NCBI GenBank assembly: GCA_003663175.1
Contig: QMZM01000003.1
Coordinates: 1-29,181 of the forward strand
DNA: 29,181 nt
From: Candidatus Altarchaeales archaeon
GTDB lineage: Archaea; Altiarchaeota; Altiarchaeia; IMC4; QMZM01
Direction of reading: 5' to 3'
Shown here in pieces: positions 1 to 8,130 of this stretch (the stretch's first letter is position 1; every line of letters begins with the position of its first letter). Below the pieces are notes generated by a model. It was not told where the DNA came from. It made no database searches and saw nothing but the letters and a program-made list of their open reading frames with translations. A program made the translations under genes and the position numbers.

Positions 1-513
1 ACCGAAAGGGAAAGAGTCATTGGGATAATAGAAAGTGGGAATGGAAAGGGAATTGAATTCGTCAGGGGAGTTTTGAATATTGGAGAAGCAATGTCAACTC
101 CATTGATCAGAAGACTAAAGGAATTTGTAAGCGATGATGGGAATATAATCCTCGACGCACCACCGGGGGCTGCATGTCCGGTTATCGAGACTGTTAGTGA
201 TGCAGATTATTGCATTCTGGTTACTGAGCCCACACCCTTCGGTCTCTATGACCTGAGAATTTCGGTAGAATTGTGCAGAAAATTAGAGGTTCCATTTGGT
301 GTCATAATAAATAGATGCGATATCGGAGACTCTGGAGTCGAGAATTTCTGCAATAAAGAGGAGATTCCAATACTGATGAAAATTCCCAACGATAAAAAAA
401 TTGCCGAATTATATTCAAGGGGGATTCCATTTGTTGATGAAATGCCAGAATGGAGAGAAAAATTTATCGATGTATTTAATGGAATAAAAAATGAAACAAA
501 TCTTGGTAATTAG
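1..513 (+). CDS. MinD-superfamily P-loop ATPase, C-terminal part (cut at window start)
   Basis: The frame is open from base 1, so this is the C-terminal part (about 170 residues) of a gene that begins outside the window; the TTG at 73 and the ATG at 91 are internal. Visible elements are the Walker B/switch II-like DAPPG (bases ~154-168) and a VTEPTPFGLYDL segment, both matched in the next gene (DGSPG, VTEPTLSGIHDL), followed by the base-recognition-like NRCD. By similarity this is the family of MinD-like ATPases with an inserted 2x[4Fe-4S] ferredoxin module (COG1149 type); the ATP-binding loop and ferredoxin part would lie upstream. It overlaps the next paralogue by 23 bases, which suggests coupled translation and perhaps a heterodimer. 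The role is inferred to be ATP-dependent Fe-S protein maturation or redox; the substrate is unknown. Confidence 0.85.
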   Translation, partial: TERERVIGIIESGNGKGIEFVRGVLNIGEAMSTPLIRRLKEFVSDDGNIILDAPPGAACPVIETVSDADYCILVTEPTPFGLYDLRISVELCRKLEVPFGVIINRCDIGDSGVENFCNKEEIPILMKIPNDKKIAELYSRGIPFVDEMPEWREKFIDVFNGIKNETNLGN

Positions 514-1372
514 TGGCAAGGGCGGTACTGGAAAAACTACACTAACCGCGGGATTTTCGTCAATTTCCAAGAATGCAGTTATTGCGGACTGCGATGTAGA
601 TGCTCCGGATTTACATATACTACTAAAGCCAAAGATATTAAAAAAAATTCCATTCTATGCGATGAAAATTCCAGTCAAGGACTGGTCTAAGTGCATAAAA
701 TGTGGAAGGTGCAGGGATGTTTGTAGATTTGGTGCAATAGACAAAAATCTAAATATTCTGGAATTTAAGTGTGAGGGTTGCTCTGCCTGTGCCTTTATCT
801 GTCCTCAGGGTGCCATAGAGATGATTGACAGAAGAGCGGGTGAGATCTATATCTCAGATACGAGATTTGGACCATTTATTCACGCCAAACTGAATATCGG
901 AGAAGAGGCGTCCGGAAAACTCGTAACAGAGGTAAAGAAGATTGCCAGGCAAATTGCGGAGAGCGAAAATAGGGACATGATTCTTATAGATGGCTCCCCG
1001 GGAATTGGATGTCCAGTAATTGCGTCACTCTCTGGGGTTGATATCGCCTTAGTAGTTACGGAGCCCACACTCTCCGGAATTCATGATCTCAACAGAATTG
1101 TGGAGGTTGCAAGACATTTCGGGATAAATACTGCAATATGTATTAATAAATTTGACATTAATGAGGAAAATACGAGGAGAATTGAGAAATTCTGTTCCAA
1201 GAATGAAATCCCAATTTTGGGAAGGATTCCATATGATGAGAGTGTCGTAAGGGCAATGATAAAGTTAAAGAGCATAGTTGAATTTCCATCCAACGAGGTT
1301 GCGGAGGAGATTAAAAGAATATGGATGAAATTAAAACTGTTGGCGCAGAATGAAGATCTACATCCTATATGA
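491..1372 (+). CDS. MinD-superfamily P-loop ATPase with inserted ferredoxin domain
   Basis: This 293-residue protein has a deviant Walker A, GKGGTGKTT (residues 9-17, with the signature lysine K10). Two classic [4Fe-4S] motifs are inserted after the first strand-helix units: C68-x2-C71-x2-C74-x3-C78 and C94-x2-C97-x2-C100-x3-C104. A DGSPG switch motif (~167-171) and NKFD (219-222) complete the ATPase. Such proteins are cytosolic and usually occur as tandem paralogues in anaerobic archaea and bacteria, often near NifB/NifX-like Fe-S genes. Here the gene overlaps its paralogue upstream and a metallo-hydrolase downstream, each by 23 bases, so the three probably form one operon. ATP hydrolysis probably gates electron or cluster transfer; this is inference from the family. 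Confidence 0.9.
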   Translation: MKQILVISGKGGTGKTTLTAGFSSISKNAVIADCDVDAPDLHILLKPKILKKIPFYAMKIPVKDWSKCIKCGRCRDVCRFGAIDKNLNILEFKCEGCSACAFICPQGAIEMIDRRAGEIYISDTRFGPFIHAKLNIGEEASGKLVTEVKKIARQIAESENRDMILIDGSPGIGCPVIASLSGVDIALVVTEPTLSGIHDLNRIVEVARHFGINTAICINKFDINEENTRRIEKFCSKNEIPILGRIPYDESVVRAMIKLKSIVEFPSNEVAEEIKRIWMKLKLLAQNEDLHPI

Positions 1373-2003
1373 CAACAACTCAAGGAATACCTTTAAGTCG
1401 GGCTGGGGGTTTTCGTGTTGGATTTCCTCAGATAAGAATATCTTATTTGACACGGGCTGGGATAGCACCATTTTGTTTCATAACATTAGGAAAATGAATC
1501 TAAACATAAGGGATATTGATATATTATTCCTTTCACATCAACATTGGGATCACACTGGATGTGTGGCGGAGATTCTCGACCTATGCAGTCCAGATGTGTT
1601 TGTTCCAAAATCCTTCTCTGAGCATCTTAAGAGTGAAATCTCCCAAAGAACTACTCTCTATGAGGTTGAGAATTCTGCGAAGATCTCTGACGGTGTGTAT
1701 ACGACTGGAGAATTGGGTTCATGGATAAAGGAGCAATCCCTTCTCATAGAGACCGATAATGGGATAAATATCATAACCGGCTGTGCACATCCCGGGGTTG
1801 ACAAAATTGTTGAAAAGGCAAGGGAATTCGGGAGAATTCATTCAATTATCGGCGGACTACATGACTTTGACAGATTTGAAATTCTGAAGAATATCGATAA
1901 GATAATGCCCTGTCATTGTACTGCATATAAGGATAGGATTTCCAAGTTGTTTCCATCTAAGTATAGAGAGATAATGGCGGGGGATGTGATAGAGGATATC
2001 TGA
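1350..2003 (+). CDS. Metallo-beta-lactamase-fold hydrolase, COG1237 / MJ0301-like
   Basis: This is a 217-residue MBL-fold protein. The metal motif is H63-x-H65-x-D67-H68 in SHQHWDHTG. Further likely ligands are H147 in TGCAHPG and H171 in GGLHDF, and a PCHCT segment lies near 187-191. The GCAHPG, GGLH and PCHC pattern is typical of the subfamily whose Methanocaldococcus member acts as a 7,8-dihydropterin-6-methyl-4-(beta-D-ribofuranosyl)-aminobenzene-5'-phosphate synthase in methanopterin synthesis. Members are also widespread in organisms without that cofactor, so the reaction here is open. The ATG at 1350 lies inside the preceding ATPase gene, indicating translational coupling. No signal peptide or membrane segment is seen. 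Confidence 0.85.
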   Translation: MKIYILYDNNSRNTFKSGWGFSCWISSDKNILFDTGWDSTILFHNIRKMNLNIRDIDILFLSHQHWDHTGCVAEILDLCSPDVFVPKSFSEHLKSEISQRTTLYEVENSAKISDGVYTTGELGSWIKEQSLLIETDNGINIITGCAHPGVDKIVEKAREFGRIHSIIGGLHDFDRFEILKNIDKIMPCHCTAYKDRISKLFPSKYREIMAGDVIEDI

Positions 2004-2076
2004 TAAGTAAGAAAGATGGTGAGGGAAAGAATCTTGGCGAGGTTCGAAATTCTGCGGTGCTAGAAAAAAAGAAAGG

Positions 2077-2084
2077 TATAAATA
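2077..2084 (+). promoter_or_regulatory. TATA box for the membrane protein-hisC pair
   Basis: TATAAATA in an A-rich stretch, preceded by the purine-rich GAAAGG (BRE-like). Transcription would start near 2105, about 9 nt before the ATG at 2114. This favours 2114 (or 2129) over the far-upstream GTG at 2057 as the start of the next gene. Confidence 0.5.
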
Positions 2085-2113
2085 TAATAATAAAAATAAA
2101 TATTTTAACTAAC

Positions 2114-2518
2114 ATGGAATTAGGTAACATGGAAATATACTCAACAGCGACAAGTATAGTGGATATAATGAATGCATTTCTTATACTTATATGTAGTATA
2201 TTTGCAATCGTAATAGTTGGCACACTAAGAGATAAAAAACTGGAATCCATTGTTAGGTCAGTACATTTCTTGAGTATAGATAAGATCATAACCGCATGGA
2301 CATTGATTGGTTCGTCGATCCTTTTATTGGCGATTGTTGAGATTTTATATGCGGTTAAGATAGTTACGGACATAAAGGCGTATAAACTCTTTAGGACAAT
2401 ATTTGGCATATTTCTTGCTACTGGACTCTTTGTCCTTGCAAGATTGCTGTTGAGGTATGTTAAGCAGATAAGGATGAAGAAGAAAGAGAAGAAGAGAAAG
2501 AGAAAACCTAAAAGATAG
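2114..2518 (+). CDS. Small membrane protein of unknown function
   Basis: Starting at the ATG at 2114 this is 134 residues; ATG 2129 is an alternative, and GTG 2057 is unlikely because it lies upstream of the TATA box. I do not recognise the family. There are three hydrophobic spans (about residues 15-35, 55-82 and 95-117) and a strongly basic C-terminus of lysine/arginine repeats (KKKEKKRKRKPKR), which predicts a cytoplasmic C-terminus. The TAG stop abuts the ATG of the aminotransferase gene with no spacing, so the two are almost certainly co-transcribed and translationally coupled. No catalytic motif is visible. Confidence 0.7.
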   Translation: MELGNMEIYSTATSIVDIMNAFLILICSIFAIVIVGTLRDKKLESIVRSVHFLSIDKIITAWTLIGSSILLLAIVEILYAVKIVTDIKAYKLFRTIFGIFLATGLFVLARLLLRYVKQIRMKKKEKKRKRKPKR

Positions 2519-3562
2519 ATGAAATCTCCATATAAATACATAAAGCCCTGGATCAAAGAAGTTGAGCCATACATCCCCGGAAAAACTGTTAAAGGGTATG
2601 TAAAGCTTGCATCAAATGAGAATAATTATGGTCCATCTCATAAGGTTCTGAGGGTTTTGGAAGAGAAGAAGTCCTTGGTTAATGTCTATCCACATATGCA
2701 AGAGGAAGTTAAAGAGAAGATCGCCGAGTATTGCAATATAGAGAGGGAAAATATAATTATCGGAAACGGTTCTGATGAATTGATAGATCTGATTTTGAAG
2801 ACATTCAAGGGTCCAATAATTGCTTTATTTCCGACTTTTTCTGGGTATAAGATCTGTAGCCAGATTTTGGGAGAGCGATATAGTGATATAAAATTAAACC
2901 CGGATTTCGGTTTTCCAACGGAGAAATTCATAGAAAAATCCAAAAACTCCAGGATAATTTTTCTATGTTCCCCCAATAATCCAACTGGAACCGTAATTAG
3001 AGAAGATGACATAAGGAAGATACTTGATGAGGGTAAGATTACTGTTATTGATGAGGCATATTATGAATTCTATGGAAAAACTGTAGTTGATTTAATTGAT
3101 GAATATGAAAACCTAATTGTCCTGAGAACATTTGCAAAGGCATTTGCGCTCGCGGGGCTTAGAATAGGTTATGGAATTTCAAATGAAAATATTATATCAC
3201 TAATTCACAGGGTAAAGCAACCATTCAATGTGAATTCATTTGCAGAGTATGCTGCAATTGCTGCGTTGGAAGACATAGAATACATGAAAAAAATTGTCGG
3301 CAAGATAAAGAAGGATAGGAGGACTCTTTTTGATAAATTATCTGAAAAATTTAGACCGATCCCATCCGAGGCAAATTTCATATTAGTTGATGTCAGCCCA
3401 TTAAGCTCGGAGGAATTCTGTGATAAATTATACGAGAAAAAAATAATAGTAAGGAATTTTGGAAGATTTGAGGGATTTGATGGTGAGTATGTGAGAATCT
3501 CAATTGGAACATCTGAAGAGAACAGGAAATTAATTTCCGTATTGGAGGATTTATTCTTCTGA
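2519..3562 (+). CDS. hisC: Histidinol-phosphate aminotransferase (HisC-type, PLP fold type I)
   Basis: This 347-residue protein matches the usual length of HisC. Features are KLASNENNYGP near the N-terminus (29-39), the substrate/PLP loop NNPTG (153-157), D178 in VIDEAYYEF, the Schiff-base lysine K207 in RTFAKAFALAGLRIGYG, with R215 contacting the PLP phosphate, and the carboxylate-binding arginine R326 in YVRISIGT. The family transfers the amino group between glutamate and imidazole-acetol phosphate in histidine synthesis; relatives act on aromatic amino acids or in cobalamin synthesis (CobD). No other his gene is in the window, so the substrate rests on similarity alone. The gene follows the membrane-protein gene without a gap. 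A T-rich run follows the stop. Confidence 0.88.
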   Translation: MKSPYKYIKPWIKEVEPYIPGKTVKGYVKLASNENNYGPSHKVLRVLEEKKSLVNVYPHMQEEVKEKIAEYCNIERENIIIGNGSDELIDLILKTFKGPIIALFPTFSGYKICSQILGERYSDIKLNPDFGFPTEKFIEKSKNSRIIFLCSPNNPTGTVIREDDIRKILDEGKITVIDEAYYEFYGKTVVDLIDEYENLIVLRTFAKAFALAGLRIGYGISNENIISLIHRVKQPFNVNSFAEYAAIAALEDIEYMKKIVGKIKKDRRTLFDKLSEKFRPIPSEANFILVDVSPLSSEEFCDKLYEKKIIVRNFGRFEGFDGEYVRISIGTSEENRKLISVLEDLFF

Positions 3563-3576
3563 TTTTTTATTTTTTA
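3561..3576 (+). terminator. T-rich archaeal-type terminator after hisC (may double as promoter)
   Basis: Directly after the hisC stop there are two T runs (TTTTTT and TTTTTT around TAT/TA). Archaeal termination at U-tracts without a stem is known. The same AT-rich stretch lies ~25-30 bases upstream of the RPA start, so it may instead serve as that gene's TATA element. Confidence 0.35.
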
Positions 3577-3595
3577 CATCAAAATTTTATATAGC

Positions 3596-5221
3596 ATGAA
3601 TCCCGAGATCGAGAAATTAATCGAAAGGGTTGCTAAGGAAAGTGGCAAGAGTGCCAAGGAGATAAGAGCAATGATGAATAAGCGTAAGGAAGCAACCCAT
3701 GGTCTACTTTCAGATTATGGTGCAATATATGCTGTTGCAAAGGAGTTCGGCATCGATTTGAGTGAAGATAAATTAGAATTGAAGAAGATATCGGAGATTT
3801 CTAAAAATGAAACGGTAAATGTTGCCGGCAGGGTTAAAGCGATATTTCCCCCGAGAGAATTTGAGAGAAATGATGGCAGTAGAGGAAGATTTGCAAGTAT
3901 AATCCTAATGGATGAATCTGGGGAAATTAGGTTGGTTTTGTGGAATAATAATGTTGGAATCTCAAACAGGGTTGGAAAGAATGACATTATTCTTGTAAGG
4001 AATGCATATGCCAGAGAAAACATCAATAATGAGGTTGAACTTCATACTGGCTCATTAACCACGATCACAATAAATCCGAGGTTAGAGATAAAGTTGCCTA
4101 AGGTCAAGGAGGAATTGATAAAGATCTCCGATATAAAGAAGGAAATGCAAGATATTGATTTGATATGTAGAGTTTATATGTATTACCCACAGACGGAGTT
4201 TAAGAGAGATGATGGAAGTATGGGCAAGAGGGCATCATTTATTGCCGAGGATGAAACCGGAAAGATGAGAGTAGTCCTCTGGGATTCCGCATCGGACACG
4301 AGATTGGAGAGGGGCAATATAGTTAGGATAGAGAATGCCTATGTAAGAGAAAATATAAATAATGAGTTGGAGATTCATGTTGGTAATAGGGGGAGGATAT
4401 TGCATGTGGATGCAAAACTAAATCTTCCAGAATTGGAGCCAGAGAAGGAATTGAAGATAAATGAAATAAATTCCATAATGACCGGGTTTTCAATAAGTGG
4501 CAGAGTCTTGCAGATTTATGGGCAGAGACCATATGTGAATGGTCTGATGGCTTCCTTAATTCTTGGAGATGAGACTGGAACGATAAGAACCGTTTTGTGG
4601 AATGAGAAGTCCGATATTGTTAATGAGATAAAGAGGGGGGATGCGATAAGGATAAAGAACGCATACTCAAGAGAAAATATAAATAATGAGTTGGAGATTC
4701 ATGTCGGGAGGTACGGTGAAATAATTGTAAATCAAGATTTGAATTTACCATCATTGGAGGAGATTGAGAATTCGCTCATAAGAGAGAAGGATATTGTGTC
4801 TCTCGAGAGGGGTGATAGATATGTGAAAATAAGTGGAAAGATCGTTGATATAGAGATGGGCAAGAGATTGATCTATATGACCTGTCCCAATTGCGGGAGA
4901 AGTGTCCAGAATCTTGGCCTGGGATGGTTTTGTGAATTCTGTAGTGAAGATGTCGAGCCGATTCCAAATATCGTGTTTTCATTTATCCTTGAGGATAATA
5001 CATCAAGTATTAGGGTCGTTTCATTTAGAGAGAATGCTGAGAAACTTATCGGAATGGATGTTGAAGAGGTTATGAATATAATCGGCGAAACACAAGATGA
5101 ATTGGAGCCATTAAACAGGGTGAGGGATAAATTAATCAACAGGGAGGTATCTGTGATAGGTAGGGTCAGATATAATGAATTCTCGGATCAAATTGAATTG
5201 ATTGTGGATAATGTATTATGA
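3596..5221 (+). CDS. Replication protein A, large subunit-like ssDNA-binding protein
   Basis: This 541-residue protein has a short helical N-terminus followed by OB folds at about 66-160, 176-270, 285-378 and 398-540. The first three each end in a NAYxRENINNE-type repeat (near residues 139, 250 and 358). The fourth carries a C4 zinc finger, C430-x2-C433 ... C446-x2-C449, as in the C-terminal OB fold of euryarchaeal and eukaryotic RPA. It binds single-stranded DNA in replication, recombination and repair. The second and third OB units share an exact 36-base repeat (see findings). The DUF63 gene begins immediately after its stop. Length and architecture fit multi-OB archaeal RPAs. No partner subunit gene is seen nearby. 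Confidence 0.9.
   Translation: MNPEIEKLIERVAKESGKSAKEIRAMMNKRKEATHGLLSDYGAIYAVAKEFGIDLSEDKLELKKISEISKNETVNVAGRVKAIFPPREFERNDGSRGRFASIILMDESGEIRLVLWNNNVGISNRVGKNDIILVRNAYARENINNEVELHTGSLTTITINPRLEIKLPKVKEELIKISDIKKEMQDIDLICRVYMYYPQTEFKRDDGSMGKRASFIAEDETGKMRVVLWDSASDTRLERGNIVRIENAYVRENINNELEIHVGNRGRILHVDAKLNLPELEPEKELKINEINSIMTGFSISGRVLQIYGQRPYVNGLMASLILGDETGTIRTVLWNEKSDIVNEIKRGDAIRIKNAYSRENINNELEIHVGRYGEIIVNQDLNLPSLEEIENSLIREKDIVSLERGDRYVKISGKIVDIEMGKRLIYMTCPNCGRSVQNLGLGWFCEFCSEDVEPIPNIVFSFILEDNTSSIRVVSFRENAEKLIGMDVEEVMNIIGETQDELEPLNRVRDKLINREVSVIGRVRYNEFSDQIELIVDNVL
4345..4704 (+). repeat. 36-base exact direct repeat inside the RPA gene
   Basis: Bases 4345-4380 and 4669-4704 are identical (36 of 36) and 324 bases (108 codons) apart, in the same frame. 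They encode the end of OB folds 2 and 3 (RENINNELEIHV). A related but diverged copy lies around 4010-4045 at the end of OB fold 1. Confidence 0.9.
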
Positions 5222-5227
5222 TTGAGA

Positions 5228-6013
5228 ATGGGTACATACAGGTTTGAGGACTATATAATTTACATCGCAATTCTCTATGTTGTTCTCTATTTATTCATAA
5301 AATATTTCTTCACGAGAATTAGGATCGATAGAGATTTCATTGTATCGATTCTACCATTTATCCTTCTTGGTGTCTTTATAAGAATTTTGGCAGACATCGA
5401 TGTTATAGAGCGGAATAAACTCTGGAGTATAACCCCGGGGGTTTATATTATCTCAATTATGGCATTTCTAATATCATTTTCAATCTCCATCTTGGTATCT
5501 AAATTTATAAGAATTAATGCATTTTATTTCACATTTGTTCTCGGCACGATCGAATCTCTCTATGTCCTTAATTTCATAGTTATGAGGGTTTTGTATCCAG
5601 AGAGAATTCTGTTTCCAATTCTACTAACCTCGGTACTAATTTTTTTCCTATACATTTTGTTCAGAATTCCAGAATTTGAGATGTTCAGAAAATTTGAAAA
5701 TATATCGATCATATCTGCCCATCTACTGGATGCATCATCAACATTCATTGCATACAATTTCTTTAATTTCTCCGAGGAGCATATACTCCCAAACATATTG
5801 ATATCCTTGGCGGGCGGAAATGCAATAATAATGATACCGGTGAAACTGATTGTCGTTTTGTGCATCATCTATTTGATTGAAAAATACGAGAGTGAGGAAG
5901 GAGATGAGTTAGAATTAAATGTGTATAAAATCCTTAGAATTACCATATTTATACTTGGAATTGGTCCGGGAATTAGAAACACAATACTCCCATCACTATT
6001 TATGTCATTCTAA
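5228..6013 (+). CDS. DUF63 family multi-pass membrane protein
   Basis: From the ATG at 5228 (a TTG at 5222 is possible) this is a 261-residue, very hydrophobic protein with about seven to eight transmembrane spans. It carries the conserved elements I associate with archaeal DUF63: a FIRILADID segment, HLLDASSTFIAYNFF, a K in MIPVKLIVVL, and ILGIGPGIRNT near the C-terminus. The family is largely restricted to archaea and has no established function. The buried H, D and E residues in HLLDAS and FSEEHILPN suggest more than a structural role, but that is inference. It follows RPA with no gap, so it is probably co-transcribed with it. Confidence 0.8.
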   Translation: MGTYRFEDYIIYIAILYVVLYLFIKYFFTRIRIDRDFIVSILPFILLGVFIRILADIDVIERNKLWSITPGVYIISIMAFLISFSISILVSKFIRINAFYFTFVLGTIESLYVLNFIVMRVLYPERILFPILLTSVLIFFLYILFRIPEFEMFRKFENISIISAHLLDASSTFIAYNFFNFSEEHILPNILISLAGGNAIIMIPVKLIVVLCIIYLIEKYESEEGDELELNVYKILRITIFILGIGPGIRNTILPSLFMSF

Positions 6014-6065
6014 TTTTTATATCTAAACTCCATGTTTATTCTTATTATAAAATTAGATTACTGCA

Positions 6066-7055
6066 ATGGCAAAAAGGAATAAACCGAGGGCGGGTTCACT
6101 GCAATTTAAACCGAGAAAGAGGGCAAAAAAGGAAACGCCGAGAATACACTCCTGGCCAGAGCGCGACAAGGTTGGATTGCTTGGGTTTGCCGGATACAAG
6201 GCAGGCATGACCCATGTGCTTGCAATAAATAATACGAGGAATAGTCCAACATATGGTATGGAGGTCTTCATTCCAGTTACTGTTATAGAGACTCCTCCAA
6301 TGGTCGCCGTGGGAATAAGAGCATATGTGAATGGCTATTTTGGTAAAGAAGTGATCATGGATATATGGGCAGAGAATCTATCAGAAGAAATGAGAAAGAG
6401 AATGAGAATGAAGAAGAAAGAAAAGACAGAAAAGAAATTGAAGGAATTGGAAGAGAAGATAGATCAAATTTCAGATATAAGATTAATAATGCATACTCAA
6501 CCCAAGCTACTCTCGATTCCAAAGAAGAAACCGGATGTTATGGAGATTTCAATTTCTGGCACAATTCGGGAGAAATTTGAATTTGCAAGGGAAAGCCTAG
6601 GAAAGGAAATTAAGATCAATGATGTATTTTCCGAGAATGAATTTATCGATGTGGTAGCAGTTACAAAGGGTAAGGGCTACCAGGGTCCGGTAAAGAGATT
6701 TGGCATAAAAATCCAACCAAGAAAGGCTGGTAAGGGAAGGAGACATATAGGAACGGGGGGTGCGTGGACCCCCGCAAGAAAACTCTGGAGAGAGCCATTG
6801 CCGGGACAATTGGGTTATCATACAAGAACCGAATACAACAAATTGATCTTGAAGATAGGAGATGACGGCAAAGAGGTAACACCAAAGGGCGATTTCCTGC
6901 ACTACGGACCAGTAAGAAATTCATACATACTTGTTAAGGGTTCCGTTCCAGGACCAGCGAAGAGATTAATAAGATTGACATTCAATAGAAGGGAGCATAA
7001 AGAGGAGAATTATGATATAACCTATATAAGCCTCGAATCAAAACAAGGTGTTTAA
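6066..7055 (+). CDS. rpl3: Ribosomal protein uL3
   Basis: 329 residues. The N-terminus (MAKRNKPRAGSLQF, then GFAGYKAGMTHV) and the central KGKGYQGPVKRFGIK-KAGKGRRHIGTGGAWTP region are archaeal uL3 hallmarks; the latter is the loop that reaches towards the peptidyl transferase centre. It is one of the first proteins to bind 23S rRNA. A charged insertion with lysine/glutamate repeats (~105-135) is typical of archaeal and eukaryotic members. It opens the S10-type cluster, with uL4 8 bases downstream. AT-rich elements at 6013-6022 and 6045-6054 could supply the TATA box. Confidence 0.97.
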   Translation: MAKRNKPRAGSLQFKPRKRAKKETPRIHSWPERDKVGLLGFAGYKAGMTHVLAINNTRNSPTYGMEVFIPVTVIETPPMVAVGIRAYVNGYFGKEVIMDIWAENLSEEMRKRMRMKKKEKTEKKLKELEEKIDQISDIRLIMHTQPKLLSIPKKKPDVMEISISGTIREKFEFARESLGKEIKINDVFSENEFIDVVAVTKGKGYQGPVKRFGIKIQPRKAGKGRRHIGTGGAWTPARKLWREPLPGQLGYHTRTEYNKLILKIGDDGKEVTPKGDFLHYGPVRNSYILVKGSVPGPAKRLIRLTFNRREHKEENYDITYISLESKQGV

Positions 7056-7063
7056 TTTCAAAG

Positions 7064-7858
7064 ATGGTAAGAATTTATTCAATAAACGGTAAAATTATTG
7101 GGAAGATGGAACTTCCAGATGTCTTTAATACGGAGTATAGACCAGACTTGATTCAGAGGGCAGTAGTAGCTATTCAGAGTAATAGGAGACAGAGATATTC
7201 GGCATATGCATTGGCAGGTCAGCAGACATCCGCAGATTACTTCGGTAGGAGAAGGGGGGCATTTAGACAAACAATAAATCGTGGAATTTCAAGACTACCA
7301 AGAGAGAAACTGGGTGGTGGAGGTCTTGGCAGAGTTAGGATAGTGCCACATGCGGTTGGAGGTAGAAGAGCACATCCCCCAAAGGGCAGGGACTGGTCAA
7401 AGGAGATTAATAATAAGGAGTACCTCCTTGCATTGAAATCTGCAATTGCGGCAACAAAGGATGAGGGTATTGTATCGGCGCGAGGTCATATAATCACCGG
7501 AATAAGGGAATTGCCGTTGATAATTGAGGATAAATTTGAGGAATTAAATAAGACAAAAGAGGTTATAGAATCATTAAATAAACTGGGCTTAGAAAAGGAC
7601 TTAGAGAGGGCAAGGGAGAAAAGGATAAGGGCAGGGAAGGGTAAGATGCGTGGTAGAAGATACAAGAAAAAGAAGAGTGTGTTGATAGTTGTTAATAATG
7701 ATGGGGGAATACTGAGCAGTGCGAGGAATATCCCTGGAGTTGATGCCGTAAGAATAGATGACTTGGATGTCGAATTACTCGCTCCCGGGACACATGCAGG
7801 CAGATTAACACTATGGACGAAATCGGCAATTGAAAATATCCACAGACTATTTACATAA
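7064..7858 (+). CDS. rpl4: Ribosomal protein uL4
   Basis: 264 residues, the archaeal/eukaryotic length. The first globular part is followed by the extended loop (about 60-110, with GRRRGAFRQ and GGGGLGRVRIVPHAVGGRRAHPP) that lines the exit tunnel, then a C-terminal Rossmann-like part ending near LLAPGTHAGRLTLW. It sits second in the cluster between uL3 and uL23, with 8-9 base gaps. The ATG at 7064 is preceded by AAAG rather than a full ribosome binding site. Confidence 0.97.
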   Translation: MVRIYSINGKIIGKMELPDVFNTEYRPDLIQRAVVAIQSNRRQRYSAYALAGQQTSADYFGRRRGAFRQTINRGISRLPREKLGGGGLGRVRIVPHAVGGRRAHPPKGRDWSKEINNKEYLLALKSAIAATKDEGIVSARGHIITGIRELPLIIEDKFEELNKTKEVIESLNKLGLEKDLERAREKRIRAGKGKMRGRRYKKKKSVLIVVNNDGGILSSARNIPGVDAVRIDDLDVELLAPGTHAGRLTLWTKSAIENIHRLFT

Positions 7859-7867
7859 AATTTAAAG

Positions 7868-8128
7868 ATGGAACTTCATGAGATATTGTTGTATCCACTA
7901 ATGGGTGAAAAGGCAACAATTCTAAGGGAAAGGGAAAATAAGTTAACATTTATGGTGAATGATAAAGCAACGAAGAGTGACATAAAAAAGGCGGTTGAAG
8001 AACTTTATGATGTGAAGGTTTTAAAGGTCAATGTCCTAATTACTCAAAGAGGAAAGAAGAAGGCATATGTCAAATTACATCCAGATTATTCGGCAGAGGA
8101 AATTGCATCACAATTTGGAGTGTTATAA
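7868..8128 (+). CDS. rpl23: Ribosomal protein uL23
   Basis: 86 residues, the compact archaeal form: LLYPLMGEKAT, then NKLTFMVNDKATKSDIKKAVEELYDVKVLKVNVL, and KKAYVKLHPDYSAEEIASQFGVL at the end. It binds domain III of 23S rRNA at the tunnel exit and is the docking point for SRP and nascent-chain factors. It is separated from uL4 by 9 bases and from uL2 by 2 bases. Confidence 0.97.
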   Translation: MELHEILLYPLMGEKATILRERENKLTFMVNDKATKSDIKKAVEELYDVKVLKVNVLITQRGKKKAYVKLHPDYSAEEIASQFGVL

Positions 8129-8130
8129 AG

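Noticed and set aside
1957..2574. 205-codon open frame on the - strand over the small membrane protein and hisC start
   Set aside because: The + strand has the TATA box, proper gene spacing and a recognisable HisC; the - strand frame is low-complexity S/I/L/F and matches nothing I know.
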